Source: Capillidium heterosporum
Lineage: Eukaryota > Entomophthoromycota > Entomophthoromycetes > Entomophthorales > Capillidiaceae
NCBI GenBank assembly: GCA_016630905.1
Contig: WBMQ01000004.1
Location: forward strand, 1,054,001-1,118,000
Direction of reading: 5' to 3'
DNA: 64,000 nucleotides
In this document: positions 11,822-22,928 of the stretch, one piece after another
How the letters are laid out: every line of letters starts with the position of its first letter
Numbering within the stretch: the stretch's first letter is position 1
Notes under the pieces: generated by a model
Told to the model about the DNA's origin: nothing
Databases searched by the model: none
The model's input: the letters and a program-made list of their open reading frames with translations, nothing else
Program-made: the position numbers and the translations under genes

Positions 11822-13230
11822 ATGGATTTCAATGACCATAAACTTTTGATGATACCAGGTAATACATATCCGAAATAATCTGTAATAATCCTATTTTTAT
11901 AAATAGGACCTATCGAATTTACTCCTGAAGTTTTACATGCCAACGCTTACAATTCAACCTCACACGTAGCCCCAAAGTTTATCAAGGTATTCCAGAAGGT
12001 ATTGAAGGACCTACGCCTTATCTTCAAAACCCAAACCGGCCAACCTTTTGTCTTGAGTGGTAGCGGTAGTTTAGGTTGGGACACCATCGCATCCAACCTT
12101 TTGGATGGAGGTGAGGATGTCTTAGTTTTATCTACCGGTCTTTTCGGAAATAGATTTATCGACTGGTAATTATTTTTCCTTCAACTGAACTCTTTCACTA
12201 AACAACATATCTCTTTTTAGCTTGAAAGTCTATGGAGCAAAGGTAGATAGCTTGACCGCTCCAGTTGGCTCTTCATTTGACTTGCAACAGCTGGAAGCCA
12301 AGTTGAAGGAAAAAAATTTCAAGTTGGTAACTGTTACCCATGTTGATACTTCAACTGGTGTAAAATCTGATATCGAAGCTATTACCAAATTGGTCAAATC
12401 CATCAACAAGGATACTTTAGTTTGCGTTGATGGAGTTTGCTCGGTAGCTGGCGAGGCTATCGAATTTGACGCATGGAATTTGGATGTCGTTATGACTGCC
12501 TCCCAGAAGGCTTTAGGTGTACCACCCGGTTTATCTGTCTTGATGGTGTCTCAGAATGCCCTGGTAAATTTTATATTTCCTAATTCTTTATCCAACCTTT
12601 ACTTTTGTAGAAAGTCTTTGAAAACCGCAAGGCCCCTGTAACTAGCTACTACTGCTCCTTCAAGAACTGGCTACCCAGTAATAACCCTTACTTAAGCTCA
12701 TGCCTTACTAACTATATCTCTATTTTTACTTGTATACGCTACCATTAGTTATGAAAGCTTACGAGAACGGGGAAGCTAGTTACTTTGCCACGCCACCCGT
12801 ACAGCTCATCAACGCGCTGGCTGTCTCCTTATCCCAACTGTTGTCGTACCCTTCGGTAGACCACCTATTCCAGAGGCATCATCAAGTTTCTACTTGGTTT
12901 AAGGATGAGATTTCCAAGCTTGGGTTAAAACTTGTCACCTCGCATCCTGAAGTCTATGCCAGTACGATGACTGCTATCTACTACCCTGAGAACATTGCAC
13001 CTGGTGAATTTTTGAAGGGAATGGAAAATGCTGGTATTGTCATTGCTGGTGGTTTGCACCCTGAGATCAAAACCAAGTACTTTAGAGTTGGGTAAGTTTT
13101 CATTTGATGTATATTGTGCTTATACGGTGTTTATTTTAGGCATATGGGTGCTTCCATCTTGAATGAGGATTCCGAGCATCTCAAGGTGACTTTGAAAGCT
13201 ATAACTGACATTGTAAATCAACATAAGTAG
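11822..13230 (+). CDS. AGX1: Alanine–glyoxylate aminotransferase (PLP, class V)
   Basis: Converts glyoxylate and alanine to glycine and pyruvate. Six exons (first from 11822; others near 11908–12164, 12221–12564, 12611–12671, 12749–13092 and 13140–13230) give about 385 residues close to yeast Agx1. Matching segments are LLMIPGPIEFTPEVL, QPFVLSGSGSLGWD, VTVTHVDTSTGVKSD, VDGVCSVAGE, TASQKALGVPPGLS with the PLP-binding Lys, YFATPPVQLINAL, and the terminal IVIAGGLHPEIKTKYFRVG then HMG. No N-terminal mitochondrial presequence and no SKL-type C-terminus (ends NQHK), so cytosolic action is likely. All splice joins keep frame. It sits between the two MscL copies, apparently by chance. Confidence 0.92.
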
Positions 13231-13787
13231 TTGGAATCATAGTAAATTTACCATCTCTATGTTAAAGATTGTTTAGTATTAAATTACTTTTCTATTGTAT
13301 ATAAATGTAAGCACGATCTTTACTGTAACTTTAATAATGAAAAGGTAAAAATTTATATAAATTGAAGCCTTTGATAAAGATTTATTAGCAAAATAGAAAC
13401 TTCTTTAAAAGTTAACTTTGAATTATCGAATTTTATCTAAAGGAACTATGCAAATTTTGATTGTAGCATGCCAAGTGAATCCTTTGTAATGAGCACCCAA
13501 ACTATACTTTTGTGCCATCGATTTCAAAAGGCAGTTTACTCATCAAGATTTCAATATCAAAATATTTAGCCGACCTGCATACAACAAGCTATTTTGAGCA
13601 AGTATTGCTAAGTTACTTTAGATTAGATTAGATCACGCTACCAAAGTAGCACCAAGTATAGATAAAGAAGTATATATAAAATGGGTACTAAAATATGTAC
13701 AAAGACTCAATCACGCTTCTACCAACAAAACTTAGTAACCAGTACAATCGACACTTTTAAAGAAACTTCAAGCTCAAATTCAACACA
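13231..13787. other. Intergenic with the MscL copy 2 promoter
   Basis: Contains TATATATAAA at 13671–13680. An ATG at 13681 opens a frame different from the channel frame and is probably 5' leader. Confidence 0.4.
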
Positions 13788-14421
13788 ATGTTTGGTGACG
13801 AATCGCAAGATCCCAACCCAATTTCAATCGACAATCACAAGTCAGATGAAGTGGCAAAGTTAGGTGACGAGTTGAAAGCAGGAGTAACTACTTTATCCAG
13901 CTTCTGGTCCGAATTCAAGCAGTACGTGGATTCCAGCAACATAGTTGATAACTCCATTTCTATGGTAACTGGGCAAGCTTTCACCGAATTAGTCAACAGT
14001 TTCGTCTCTGATTTGATAGTTCCTATATTTTCAGCTCTTTTAGGGAAGCCCGATGTCACCAAATTATTTATGGTTATAGTTAAAGGTAGGTCGTTCACCA
14101 AACGTCATAGATCGACTTTAGAAGCTAAGCAGGATGGAGCTGTTATATTCCACTATGGGAAGTTTTTACAAGTACCTTATTTTTCTTTAAACCTAGCTAC
14201 TAACTTTAAAGTAGAAAGTCATCAACTTTGTATTCTTAGGCTTAACTTTGACTATGTTCGCTAGGATATCGCGTCAGATTTTGTTTTGGAAGATAACGAC
14301 CAAGAAGGCCAAAGAAGAGAAGGATAAGTTGGAGAAGGAGAAAGATTGTCCTAAATGCTTCAGGTCTATCGATAAGAGAGCTACTAGATGCCCTGAATGT
14401 ACCTCCCAGTTGGATGGATAA
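13788..14421 (+). CDS. mscL: MscL-type mechanosensitive channel with zinc ribbon, copy 2
   Basis: Paralogue of the 9914–10545 gene with the same architecture and intron position; the intron falls right after KFLQ. The first ~20 residues differ (MFGDESQDPNPIS). From KLGDELKAGVTTL on, identity to copy 1 is very high, including TM1 and the HYGKFLQ stretch. TM2 continues NFVFLGLTLTMFARI, and the tail keeps the zinc ribbon CPKC…CPEC, ending TSQLDG. Key positions are intact, so both copies should be functional, probably as homo- or hetero-pentamers. The TATA box lies about 110 bp upstream. The pair is a tandem duplication interrupted by AGX1. Confidence 0.87.
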
Positions 14422-15378
14422 TCTTTGTAAGTTTTATATCGGCATAGTATACAGATTAATATATTTGAAGAGCGTTGGTTACATTTACTACAGTAAGTTT
14501 GAATAATTGATGCTATTATCATTTTAACTTGTTATACAATATTTATACTCATTTATTATCATCTACACCTTTTTATTATAAGCAACCCTGGCTTAATTAC
14601 CATTCAAATGCTTGTTTTGATAAAATACATTAGATATAGCAAATATTATATTTGCAATTATTTGTTTTTATATTCAATGCCACTTTCAATCGTTGGCATG
14701 TCATCAATCCTCCATATACTTATAAAGTGATTTCATTTATCTCCTTTGCCCTACTATATTTGATTGAATTCAGGTAAGTTTATATGACAAGTATAATCTA
14801 TATTGTATAGCATTCAAAAGGTAAGCACTCTACTCAACGATATCTATAATGCTTTTGATTATAGCTCGATATCAAACATTCAATTCAACAACTCTATTAA
14901 TAGAAGGCAAATAACAACATTTCAATATTGTATGAGTAGCTAGAGTCAAATTATCGACAAATGATTTACAGAATTATAAAGCTGTTCAAAGATACAGGCT
15001 TATTCCTAGCTTGAAGTTTTGTCTTAGCAAATTTGAAACTTTGCCTATAGATGCTGAATATACTCACCAATTTCAAACTAAACTTAAGCCGATATTTAGC
15101 CATTGATATGGAACACTATTTAGATGCACATATGGACAGCCTCACTAACAAATATTTTCCAGAACTATCTACTTTGAACAAATTTTATTAGAGTAAGTAT
15201 ATTATCGAATATAGCTTGCCAACTGAGTTCATTGGATGGACTATAATCAAAAAGTATATGTAAACTACAGAAATATATAATACATTTAAAATATCAAATG
15301 AGTATGATAAATTCATCAAAGTATTAAATGACTGACTATATTTATTAAGCCTATATAATAAAAAGCATTGTATAGCGA
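14422..15378. other. AT-rich gene-poor DNA
   Basis: Downstream of MscL copy 2. No supported gene; short frames only. Confidence 0.4.
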
Positions 15379-15489
15379 CTACTTGCCTTTAATGGATTTG
15401 ACGGCCTTGATTTTGGGCACCAAAACATAAGTTGCTAATGAGTTGACGTACTTGGGCTCTAGGGCTATAGTGGAGGAATTGGAGGGCAT
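15379..15489 (-). CDS. 36-residue microprotein, family member A
   Basis: ATG to TAG encodes exactly 36 residues, beginning MPSNSSTIALEPKYVNSLA and ending KIKAVKSIKGK. Two other genes (17034–17144, 19474–19584) also encode exactly 36 residues and share the pattern PKYVxSLxxxxLxxKIKAxKSxKxK. Shared residues often use different synonymous codons (GAG/GAA, GTC/GTT, TCA/TCT, TTA/CTA), which argues for selection on the peptide. A TATATAAA box lies about 93 bp upstream, as for the others. The chain has a short hydrophobic middle and a strongly basic tail, so a membrane-associated or mitochondrial peptide is possible, but I know of no matching family. This copy is the most diverged. Confidence 0.55.
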   Translation of the reverse strand: MPSNSSTIALEPKYVNSLATYVLVPKIKAVKSIKGK

Positions 15490-15580
15490 TATTGAAATGA
15501 TTGAAAAGGAGACTATTAGTGATATTGAAAACTTTGTAGGGAAGCTCTGCGGGATAAGGAAGATTTAGACTCCCACGACC

Positions 15581-15588
15581 TTTATATA
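15581..15588 (-). promoter_or_regulatory. TATA box of microprotein gene A
   Basis: GGTATATAAA on the minus strand, about 93 bp before the ATG. The same GGTATATAA core precedes B and C. Confidence 0.55.
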
Positions 15589-15599
15589 CCTTTACTACC

Positions 15600-17033
15600 G
15601 AACTTTTATCTCAATTTAAACGCCGTTAATCATCTAAGATTCGGATCTAGCTTATAAAACACCTCCAAAAGTGTTATTGGGGTATTTAGGGGATTAAAGT
15701 ATGACTTGGCGAGAACTATCAATAAAAAATTGCGGGCTTCAAGTACGATTTTAGTAACATGGATGTCCCAGCTCAATATTAACTGTAGGTATTTTGATGG
15801 AATGGGAGTTAAATCTTGGATAAAAGGAATCATAGATTTAATTCTAAAGTATGTGTACTGTTGGTGATGCTTACACATAAGTGACTGGAGGGAATGCCAT
15901 CTCGCTGACCGATTTGACTGACTGTAGCAAAATTCGGTAGTTTATATAGACATAACATTCTCAGGAACTTAATAGAGGGATCAAATCCCTTGTTTCAGTT
16001 GAGGCTTAAACCCTTATTTAGAAATTTAATGGCATAGGCGCTATAGGTAGTGGATTCTATAGGATATGTAGGGTTTGTCCACGCGAGCATTACGACTAAA
16101 TGTGCCCTTTCCCTATCCTTCCAGCTGATAGGGGTGTAGTTATCATACCACATTTCTTTTACTGTGTCAGAAACGATTATAATATAGACTATAGTGAAAA
16201 GTTGCAAAAAACGACACCTTTGCTAGATATCAGCTCTTAACTTTAATGTGTTGAAATATACATTTAAGACCATTCATTCGAAAGTTTTGATATGGCATCT
16301 TACGATGAAGATATGAATGTAAATACTGGTATTAGTTTTCTGTTACGAAAGCAATCCTAAATATATTTGTAAGTATAATACACAGTTTAGTTTCAATCTG
16401 ATTATGTTAATACCTTTAACCCTTTCATTATAATATAGATAATATTTTGTAAGTATATGGAATAGTCGCAACATAGACTACACAGCTTTCAAAAGTAAAC
16501 AAGTTATGTGGTACGAGGTTAAGTACTCCTTTCTAGAAATTAGCATCACTACATCCAATTTGACATCGTATGGGTAGTTGGAGTAAAACCATCAGAACTA
16601 GATGTATACGCTAGTAAAGTTGTTTCAAAAGGCCATTGATTTTCATATATTTATGGAATAATGCTTTTGTTATTTAGAAATCTAAACTATTCTATTTATA
16701 ACGATATCCATTGTATTTTACTAACGATGAACATTGGTAATTAGATTGCTTTGTGGACAGCCTTGCCTATAGGTACTCATTAATAGTGTCTACCTGTATT
16801 AAACTTTATTTGGGAGTATGTATGTAATATCAAAGTTGACTTGTTAGCAACTAAATTCTTTAGATGAAGGAAACATAATCTTTAAAAGCATCCCCATAAC
16901 CAAATAACAGTTGTGTAGTAAAAAGAAAATACACAATATTCATAAGGTAAATCGATTGTGATAAATTTATTAATGTTGTTAAACGACAAGTCTATATTTA
17001 TTAATAGTACAAGATAAGGAATGTTAGTGACAG
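15600..17033. other. Gene-poor DNA between microprotein genes A and B
   Basis: Two minus-strand open frames (15630–15878, 15995–16207) show no family signal. A short stretch near 16285–16310 resembles one near 19885–19910, consistent with an old duplication spanning the microprotein genes. Confidence 0.3.
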
Positions 17034-17144
17034 TTATCTACCTTTGGTGGATTTTATAGCTTTGATTTTGATCGTCAGTGCAAAGCCTACTAGGGAGCTA
17101 ACGTACTTGGGATCTTTGACTAAAGTGTAGATTTGATGGGCCAT
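17034..17144 (-). CDS. 36-residue microprotein, family member B
   Basis: Encodes 36 residues, MAHQIYTLVKDPKYVSSLVG then FALTIKIKAIKSTKGR and TAA. It is closest to member C: both have QxxTL near the start and SLxGFAL in the middle. The reading frame stays open upstream, but there is no methionine between the TATA box and this ATG, and members A and C agree on the 36-codon length, so I start here. The leader just before the ATG reads CAACAG, as in C. No domain is recognised. Expression is suggested only by the conserved TATA spacing (about 96 bp) and coding constraint. Confidence 0.6.
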   Translation of the reverse strand: MAHQIYTLVKDPKYVSSLVGFALTIKIKAIKSTKGR

Positions 17145-17237
17145 CTGTTGGGAGGATGAGAGTGGTGCTATTAGCTTTGTCGAAGCTATGGTAACAAGTT
17201 TTGTACTGTATTTCAAGTTTAAACTCCTTTCCCCTCT

Positions 17238-17243
17238 TATATA
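17238..17243 (-). promoter_or_regulatory. TATA box of microprotein gene B
   Basis: GGTATATAAG on the minus strand, about 96 bp before the ATG at 17144. Confidence 0.55.
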
Positions 17244-17559
17244 CCTTGCTTTCAAATCTCCTGCAGACCCTTTAACTGTGAAGGGGTGTTCCCAATGTAA
17301 ACAGAGGAAACACAAAGGGGAAAACAAAGGGTCTTATTTGTGAAATATCTACTACATATGCCTTACGGATTAAATATCTTCATTTAAACCCTTTCTCCTT
17401 GTAGGCTTTGTTACTACATCTTACAAAGAAGGCGTGGATGCAGCTATTGGTTATATACTATTCGCTGTGAGTGTATTTCTAAGTATACTTGTAGGCTTTA
17501 TAAAACCTTCATTCCTTAATGGACGTTTATAGCTAGACACTTCATTCTTAACATAGCTA

Positions 17560-17900
17560 TGTCGACATTCTCAATATTTTAAAAACCGGATATCGGCAAG
17601 TTTTTTCATGGTCATCAAAGATGAGCTGTTTACTTGCTAATCCACGCTAAGTTTAAGAGCTAAAGAGGGTGTGGTTGCCCTATTCCATTGCAAAAAGCCT
17701 GTACAGGTGATTTGGTTTTAGCTATACTCACTAGCATTGAAATAGTTAGTTGTTTATTTTAGCCATGTTCACAAGGGCATCTCTAAAGGCACTGTTTCGA
17801 AACTTACGAAAAGGTTAAGGAGAAGGATTATCTTAGATACTTTAAATCTATGAACAAAAGGGCCACCCACTGTCTTGGATGTACTTTCAGTTAAATTGAG
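17560..17900 (+). pseudogene. Decayed third MscL copy
   Basis: Nucleotide-level relic of the channel genes at 9914 and 13788. Recognisable in order are the segment after TM1 (CCGGATATCGGCAAG… near 17587), the segment before the intron (17660–17705, reading like EGVVALFHCKK), a GT…TTTTAG intron remnant (17706–17762), a TM2 start with ATGTTCACAAGGGC, and the tail (17815–17895). In the tail the first CxxC knuckle has become YLRY while the second survives as CLGC. Stops and frame changes interrupt it. Many differences from the intact copies are C:G to T:A changes. TM1 itself is hardly detectable, so the left limit is approximate. Confidence 0.72.
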
Positions 17901-17903
17901 AAT

Positions 17904-18540
17904 ATCTAAAAATACTATAAGATCATGTAGTGAAGCACGTTATTATTTATATTATTAGGCCTTAACTGTCATTTTTGTATCGTAGTGATTTTCTTTGTAT
18001 ACCATACATATATTTACTTTGCTCCAGTATCCTTTTATACTATAAATCAAAATGAATATAGTTTTACCTTGAGCCTTCATTCAATAGATCATTTATTAGA
18101 AAACCCATCTAATATTCTTTGTTTTTTCCTATCCATTAATACTTTCAACTATCTGTAAACTATCTATATTCGATATTTTTAGTAATAGCTAAAATACTCG
18201 TTAGGACCTGTTATACAGGATATTTGGATCCAGAACGAAGCAATGAAAACCAAATGAACAAAGAGAAATTCTATTACATATTGATATAGCAACAAATTAT
18301 TTAATACGCTGACAAGAAAGCCAGGATTTAGGGTATTGGATGCAAGATAGCTTGGTAGCCCATATTTAATCTTGAGCAAACAAAGTACGACATAGTAAGA
18401 AACAACCTTAATAGTATATAAAAGGTGTATATAGACAAGAATATGATATGCATATAAATTGGCTATTAAAATATCTTGAGATATCTTTGGAAATTCAAAT
18501 GTTTATATATAAAGCTTTATTTTAATACAAGTTTAAAGGC
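17904..18540. other. Intergenic, AT-rich
   Basis: No supported gene. A 66-codon minus-strand frame (18179–18379) has no recognisable features. Confidence 0.35.
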
Positions 18541-18735
18541 TTACCAACCAACATCAAAATAGGTATCCCAATTCCCATTATACATCTGGAGGAAAACAGG
18601 TCGCCAGACTTTCTCAGGTAGAATTGTAAGGAGTAGATCAGTTAAACCAGGTATACAAGGAGAGGTCAAGCTTAGAAAGGGATGTTGGATATGGACTAGA
18701 TAGGATGGAAGATTTGTTGAATCAGAATCGAGGTC
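18541..18735 (-). other. Coding-like block, possible terminal exon or gene relic
   Basis: Locally GC-richer than its surroundings. The minus strand is open for about 60 codons up to a TAA at 18541–18543, reading …FLSLTSPCIPGLTDLLLTIL, then PEKVWRPVFLQMYNGNW and TYFDVGW. There is no usable ATG at its start, and a stop lies just upstream, so an upstream exon would be needed. Family unknown; may be a remnant. Confidence 0.25.
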
Positions 18736-19473
18736 TTTTTGGTATCAATAACTCTGTAATTGAACCAAAGAGCGGATATAAAGACTTGACAAGCAACCTT
18801 GCTCTTCACTTTAATAACATTATACTATACGTTGATATATATGCATATAGTGTAATGGTAGTGTATATTACATAGCTTATAAAAGCTAAGGCCCTCTACA
18901 ATAGTTGGATTTAAGGTCCTTGGCTATGTGCCAGTATAGAGCAAAAACTTCAAGCCAACTAAAGTTAGGAGACTAGTAGTACCGTTTCGATATCGTATGA
19001 ATAATTGGAATCGAGATATTACTAACCAATATATAGAAAGATAACTTGTTCCGAAAGGCTATAGATTTCTATACTTCTTTATGCACAATACACTTTTTGA
19101 GCTTCCAATACACTAAAAAAACTCTACATTCTGCCTAAACACTTGAACACCTTTGTTAGCTTTAAGCCAAGCTGAGATGGTATTTAGTCATCGACATGTA
19201 CTGATTACTAAATGCACTAGTGAATGATCTTACTAACAGATCTCCTAACTTTGCTCACTTGCAGCAGACTGTATGTAACACTATACATAATACTTAAGTT
19301 GGTTTGGTCTTGTATTTCTTTATATTGAGATACATATACCATATACACAATATCGAAGACTAAAGATTGTACATTATAAAGAAATATAGCAAAATTTTAT
19401 GACAGAGTATAAAAATAGTTGGTATGAATATATACATTTATTAAGTTTAGATGCCAAGGAATCTATATAACGT

Positions 19474-19584
19474 CTATTTGCTTTTGGTGGATTTACCGGC
19501 CTTGATCTTGGTTACCAGTGCAAAGCCTATTAGAGAGTGAACGTACTTGGGTTCTTGGGCTAAAGTGCAGGTTTGCTGAGACAT
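19474..19584 (-). CDS. 36-residue microprotein, family member C
   Basis: Encodes 36 residues, MSQQTCTLAQEPKYVHSLIG then FALVTKIKAGKSTKSK and TAG. The open frame extends upstream to an ATG that overlaps the TATA box itself and so cannot lie in the mRNA. The first transcribed ATG is therefore the one at 19584, matching the length of members A and B. The residues PKYV, SL, KIKA, KS and the Lys-rich end are invariant in all three. It lies in the same gene-poor tract and on the same strand as A and B, at spacings of about 1.7 and 2.4 kb. Function unknown. Confidence 0.6.
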   Translation of the reverse strand: MSQQTCTLAQEPKYVHSLIGFALVTKIKAGKSTKSK

Positions 19585-19676
19585 CTGTTGAGAGGGATGA
19601 AGGGAAGCTACTGGTGATGTTGAAAACCTGGTAAGAAAGTCTGTAGGATAAGAAACATTTAAACTATCAGAATCAT

Positions 19677-19683
19677 TTATATA
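19677..19683 (-). promoter_or_regulatory. TATA box of microprotein gene C
   Basis: GGTATATAAA on the minus strand, about 95 bp before the ATG at 19584. Confidence 0.55.
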
Positions 19684-19699
19684 CCTCAACTGTCAATTT

Positions 19700-21774
19700 T
19701 TAGTGTCTTTCGACGACAAAATTTTTGGTACTTTTTGGCAACATTTCCTTTCATTTGAAATGGAAACCTTCCAGGTATAAACTATAGAGGAAGCACCAAA
19801 CCAATATAAGCACCTTTATAAGGTGGATAATATTCCTTTTAGTATAGCTGCTAGATGTAATTGGTTCCTTTTCTTGATAGACTTCGATATAACATCTTAC
19901 TATGGAAGTTTTAGGTAGCTTTTAGTAAAAGTGATCTTGTTGTGGATACAAATCTAAATATACATAGCGCACTGACCCGAAGAACTGGGTGCTTTTCCAT
20001 AGATTCGCTATAAAACTTGGTTCTTTTAGCTGAACAAAATAGGTTAAGTTTATAGAACGAGAACACCCATAGTGACCTTGGTAACTAGGTCAATGTAGCG
20101 AACTCTGCCTCGATATTAGTAATCATACCGTTTAAATTTATCCGTAGTGTAGATATAGTATTCTTTGGATTTAGTCTGAGAAAATTAGTTTGTCCTTGAC
20201 ACTTGCTATTTGACACCTACCTTGAACTCCGAGAGGTATCATTCTCATGGCTAAAATTTTACTAAAATTTTTATTATAGAACTGCTATCCTGATAATTAT
20301 CTCATTATGTATACGTAAAGAAGCACTTAGATACCGGTCCACTGGGAATATACTGTAGATAGAAATAAGGAACTAATGTTCCTTGGGTCTCCACTTTTAC
20401 AATTGACGTTGTGAGGTGATTAGACTCGAAATTGCTCTTTTTAGCTGCCAAACAACATGTTTTGAGGATAAGCTACTGGTAACAAGTCTATCGGTCGCGT
20501 TTCAACATTTATTGAAAAGGTATCTTGAAGTTTTACAGGCATCCTCCCAACACCCAACTATTACTATCATATGACTACTAGATAATCTTCCTTTAAATAT
20601 AGATTTCCAATGGCAGCCTTCATGATGCTGCTTTCCGCTATCTAAACTCACGAGAAAGTCAAAGGCTTCAACATCAAATAGATTATGTTACAGAAATATA
20701 AAAGTGAACCAACGTAAAGTTAGCTAGGTACACTAATTAGTGCATATAAATAAAATTTATTATATTTCATAGTACTTAATATTCCAAATTCTGTCGCTGA
20801 TAAAATATAGACATTGAGTTAACTACATAGTTCATATAAAGGCTCTTTCGATTAACCATTTTCTCTTATCTACGATACTAGATCATTTAATACAATAGAG
20901 GTATGCTGTTAATTCCAACATCATTCACATCAAACAAGAAATATCTGATTGTAAATGTCTACAGGGTGATCAATTAGCTTTGATGTGGATCTTGAGTAAG
21001 GTTGCCATCCATGAATATAAAGCTCCATCTGTATATAAGCTTATTGTTATTTTCAATATAGGTGCTAAGTAGGCACATAACCTGATAATATAAAAGCTAT
21101 AGATAGCGATAGTATAACCTCTTATCAATATAAATATATCTATATTAATGGATTAATCAATGGACTTTGGCCTTCATATCGAGTAAGATAGCCTTTCATT
21201 AACATAAAAGCTATGGGTAATAACTACACGATCATTTATATTTGATGCCAATATTGAGCAGTTTAGCGATTCATATGCTTAAAATGTATATACATCGACG
21301 ATATGGTCGATTTTAATGTTAATTTTATATATTATAGCCACATTTAGTTTACTTTGATAGTATTATAAACTTCAGTTCAATTTAATAAAATTCTTTCGAT
21401 ACATTTCCAAGCAAATTTTACATTACCTGCATAATTTCACTCCAATTAATATTCATCCAGTAGAAACTGTTCGTTAAACTGCAAAATATAATCCCATTTA
21501 AATAGACAAAGTTAAATTAATAGAATTGGTGATGTATCCCAAAGAATAAGTTATCGTGCTTTCTTTCAATTCAACCTATACTTCAAATTACTATTATATA
21601 TATCAAGGTGGAATGCGTACTTTCAATAGGTAAATTATTTATATGACTTTGAAACAATGGCAATGAATACTAATAGTTTACTGATGTTTTTTGTACTTTC
21701 TATTTTTTATACTTTTGGCCACCAACTCTTCTTAGCCTTGATTTGAGCCACCTCACCAATTTTTTATACCGAGA
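19700..21774. other. Gene-poor AT-rich DNA
   Basis: About 2 kb upstream of the GGPP synthase gene. I find no frame, RNA or repeat I can support. Confidence 0.4.
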
Positions 21775-22928
21775 ATGAGTAGAAGTAATCAGACACTTGA
21801 CGAAAAGGTAGCCAGATTTTCATTTCAACCATCAACTAGACATATTTGTTGAATTTATTTATATATATTCTATCTCGAATAGATACTAGAGCCTTATACG
21901 TACCTAAGTTCCAATCCAGGCAAGAGCTTCTGTACCCTTATGTGCCAAGGCTTTCAAGCGTTTCTCAAGGTAGATGAAAGCACTTTAAAAGTGATATGTC
22001 AAGTTTTGGAGCAGCTGCATACCGCTACTTTGCTTGTCGACGATATTGAAGATAATTCGGAAATGAGACGTGGTGCCCCAGGTACTTGTTTTATAACATT
22101 AAGTTTTAATTTGACAAGTGGCACATAAGAAATATGGAATCCCATTGACTATCAACAGCGCCAACTACGTATACTTCTTGGCATTGCAGGAGATAGAAAA
22201 GTTAAAAATACCCAAATTACTCGAAATTGTGATATCCGAGATGGCCAATTTACATCGAGGCCAAGGTATGGAAATATACTGGAGGGATAACTGCGTTTGT
22301 CCAACTTTAGATGAGTATATGATCATGATTTCGAATAGTAATTTTTAATTTGCACTTCTACTTACTTTAATTTCAGAAACCAGTGGCTTGTTGAGGATGG
22401 GTATCCGACTGATGCAAGCAGTATCCAAGTCAGACCAGTAGCACCATTTTTAAATATTAGCATTGACTTTATAAATAGGGACTTTATTCCGCTAGTTAAT
22501 TTAATGGGAAACGTCTATCAGATAAGGGATGACTACTTGGATTTGCAATCCGATAAGGTACCTATTTAATTTTTTCATGAATCTAAAGACCCATCAGTTC
22601 CAGCTCAACAAAGGATTCTGCCATGACTTCACTGAAGGAAAGTATTCCTTCCCTATTATACATTCCTTAAGTAAAGAACCTAGTGGTCAGATTCATGGTA
22701 GCTTTATTTTACTTTTGAAAACTAATAGGTTTAGATATATTGAAGCAGAGAACCAATGATGCTGAGCTGAAGAAGCATGCAGTACAACTGATGCAGATGC
22801 AAGGGTCATTCGAATATACTAAAAATTTTGTCAAGGAGTTACTTCAGGAAGCTCGTGAGATGTTGGAAGCATCCGGTGAGAGCGCTATTCTATCTAAAAT
22901 CATCGATTTTATTGATTTGAAGGACTAG
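21775..22928 (+). CDS. BTS1: Geranylgeranyl diphosphate synthase
   Basis: Trans-isoprenyl diphosphate synthase that supplies GGPP for protein prenylation and terpenoids. Seven exons join in frame from [11 protein letters not shown] to FIDLKD. The first Asp-rich motif is [15 protein letters not shown]; then [28 protein letters not shown] and the second Asp-rich motif QIRDDYLDL. Then come [18 protein letters not shown] and [18 protein letters not shown]. These are the usual landmarks of fungal and animal GGPPS rather than farnesyl synthase. At roughly 290 residues it lacks the long N-terminal domain of fused diterpene synthases and has no cyclase domain beside it, so a housekeeping enzyme is likely. 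It would supply the substrate for geranylgeranylated GTPases. Confidence 0.9.

Noticed and set aside
13681-13863. 60-codon plus frame starting right after the TATA box of MscL copy 2
   Set aside because: Different frame from the channel; lies in the 5' leader and overlaps its first codons.
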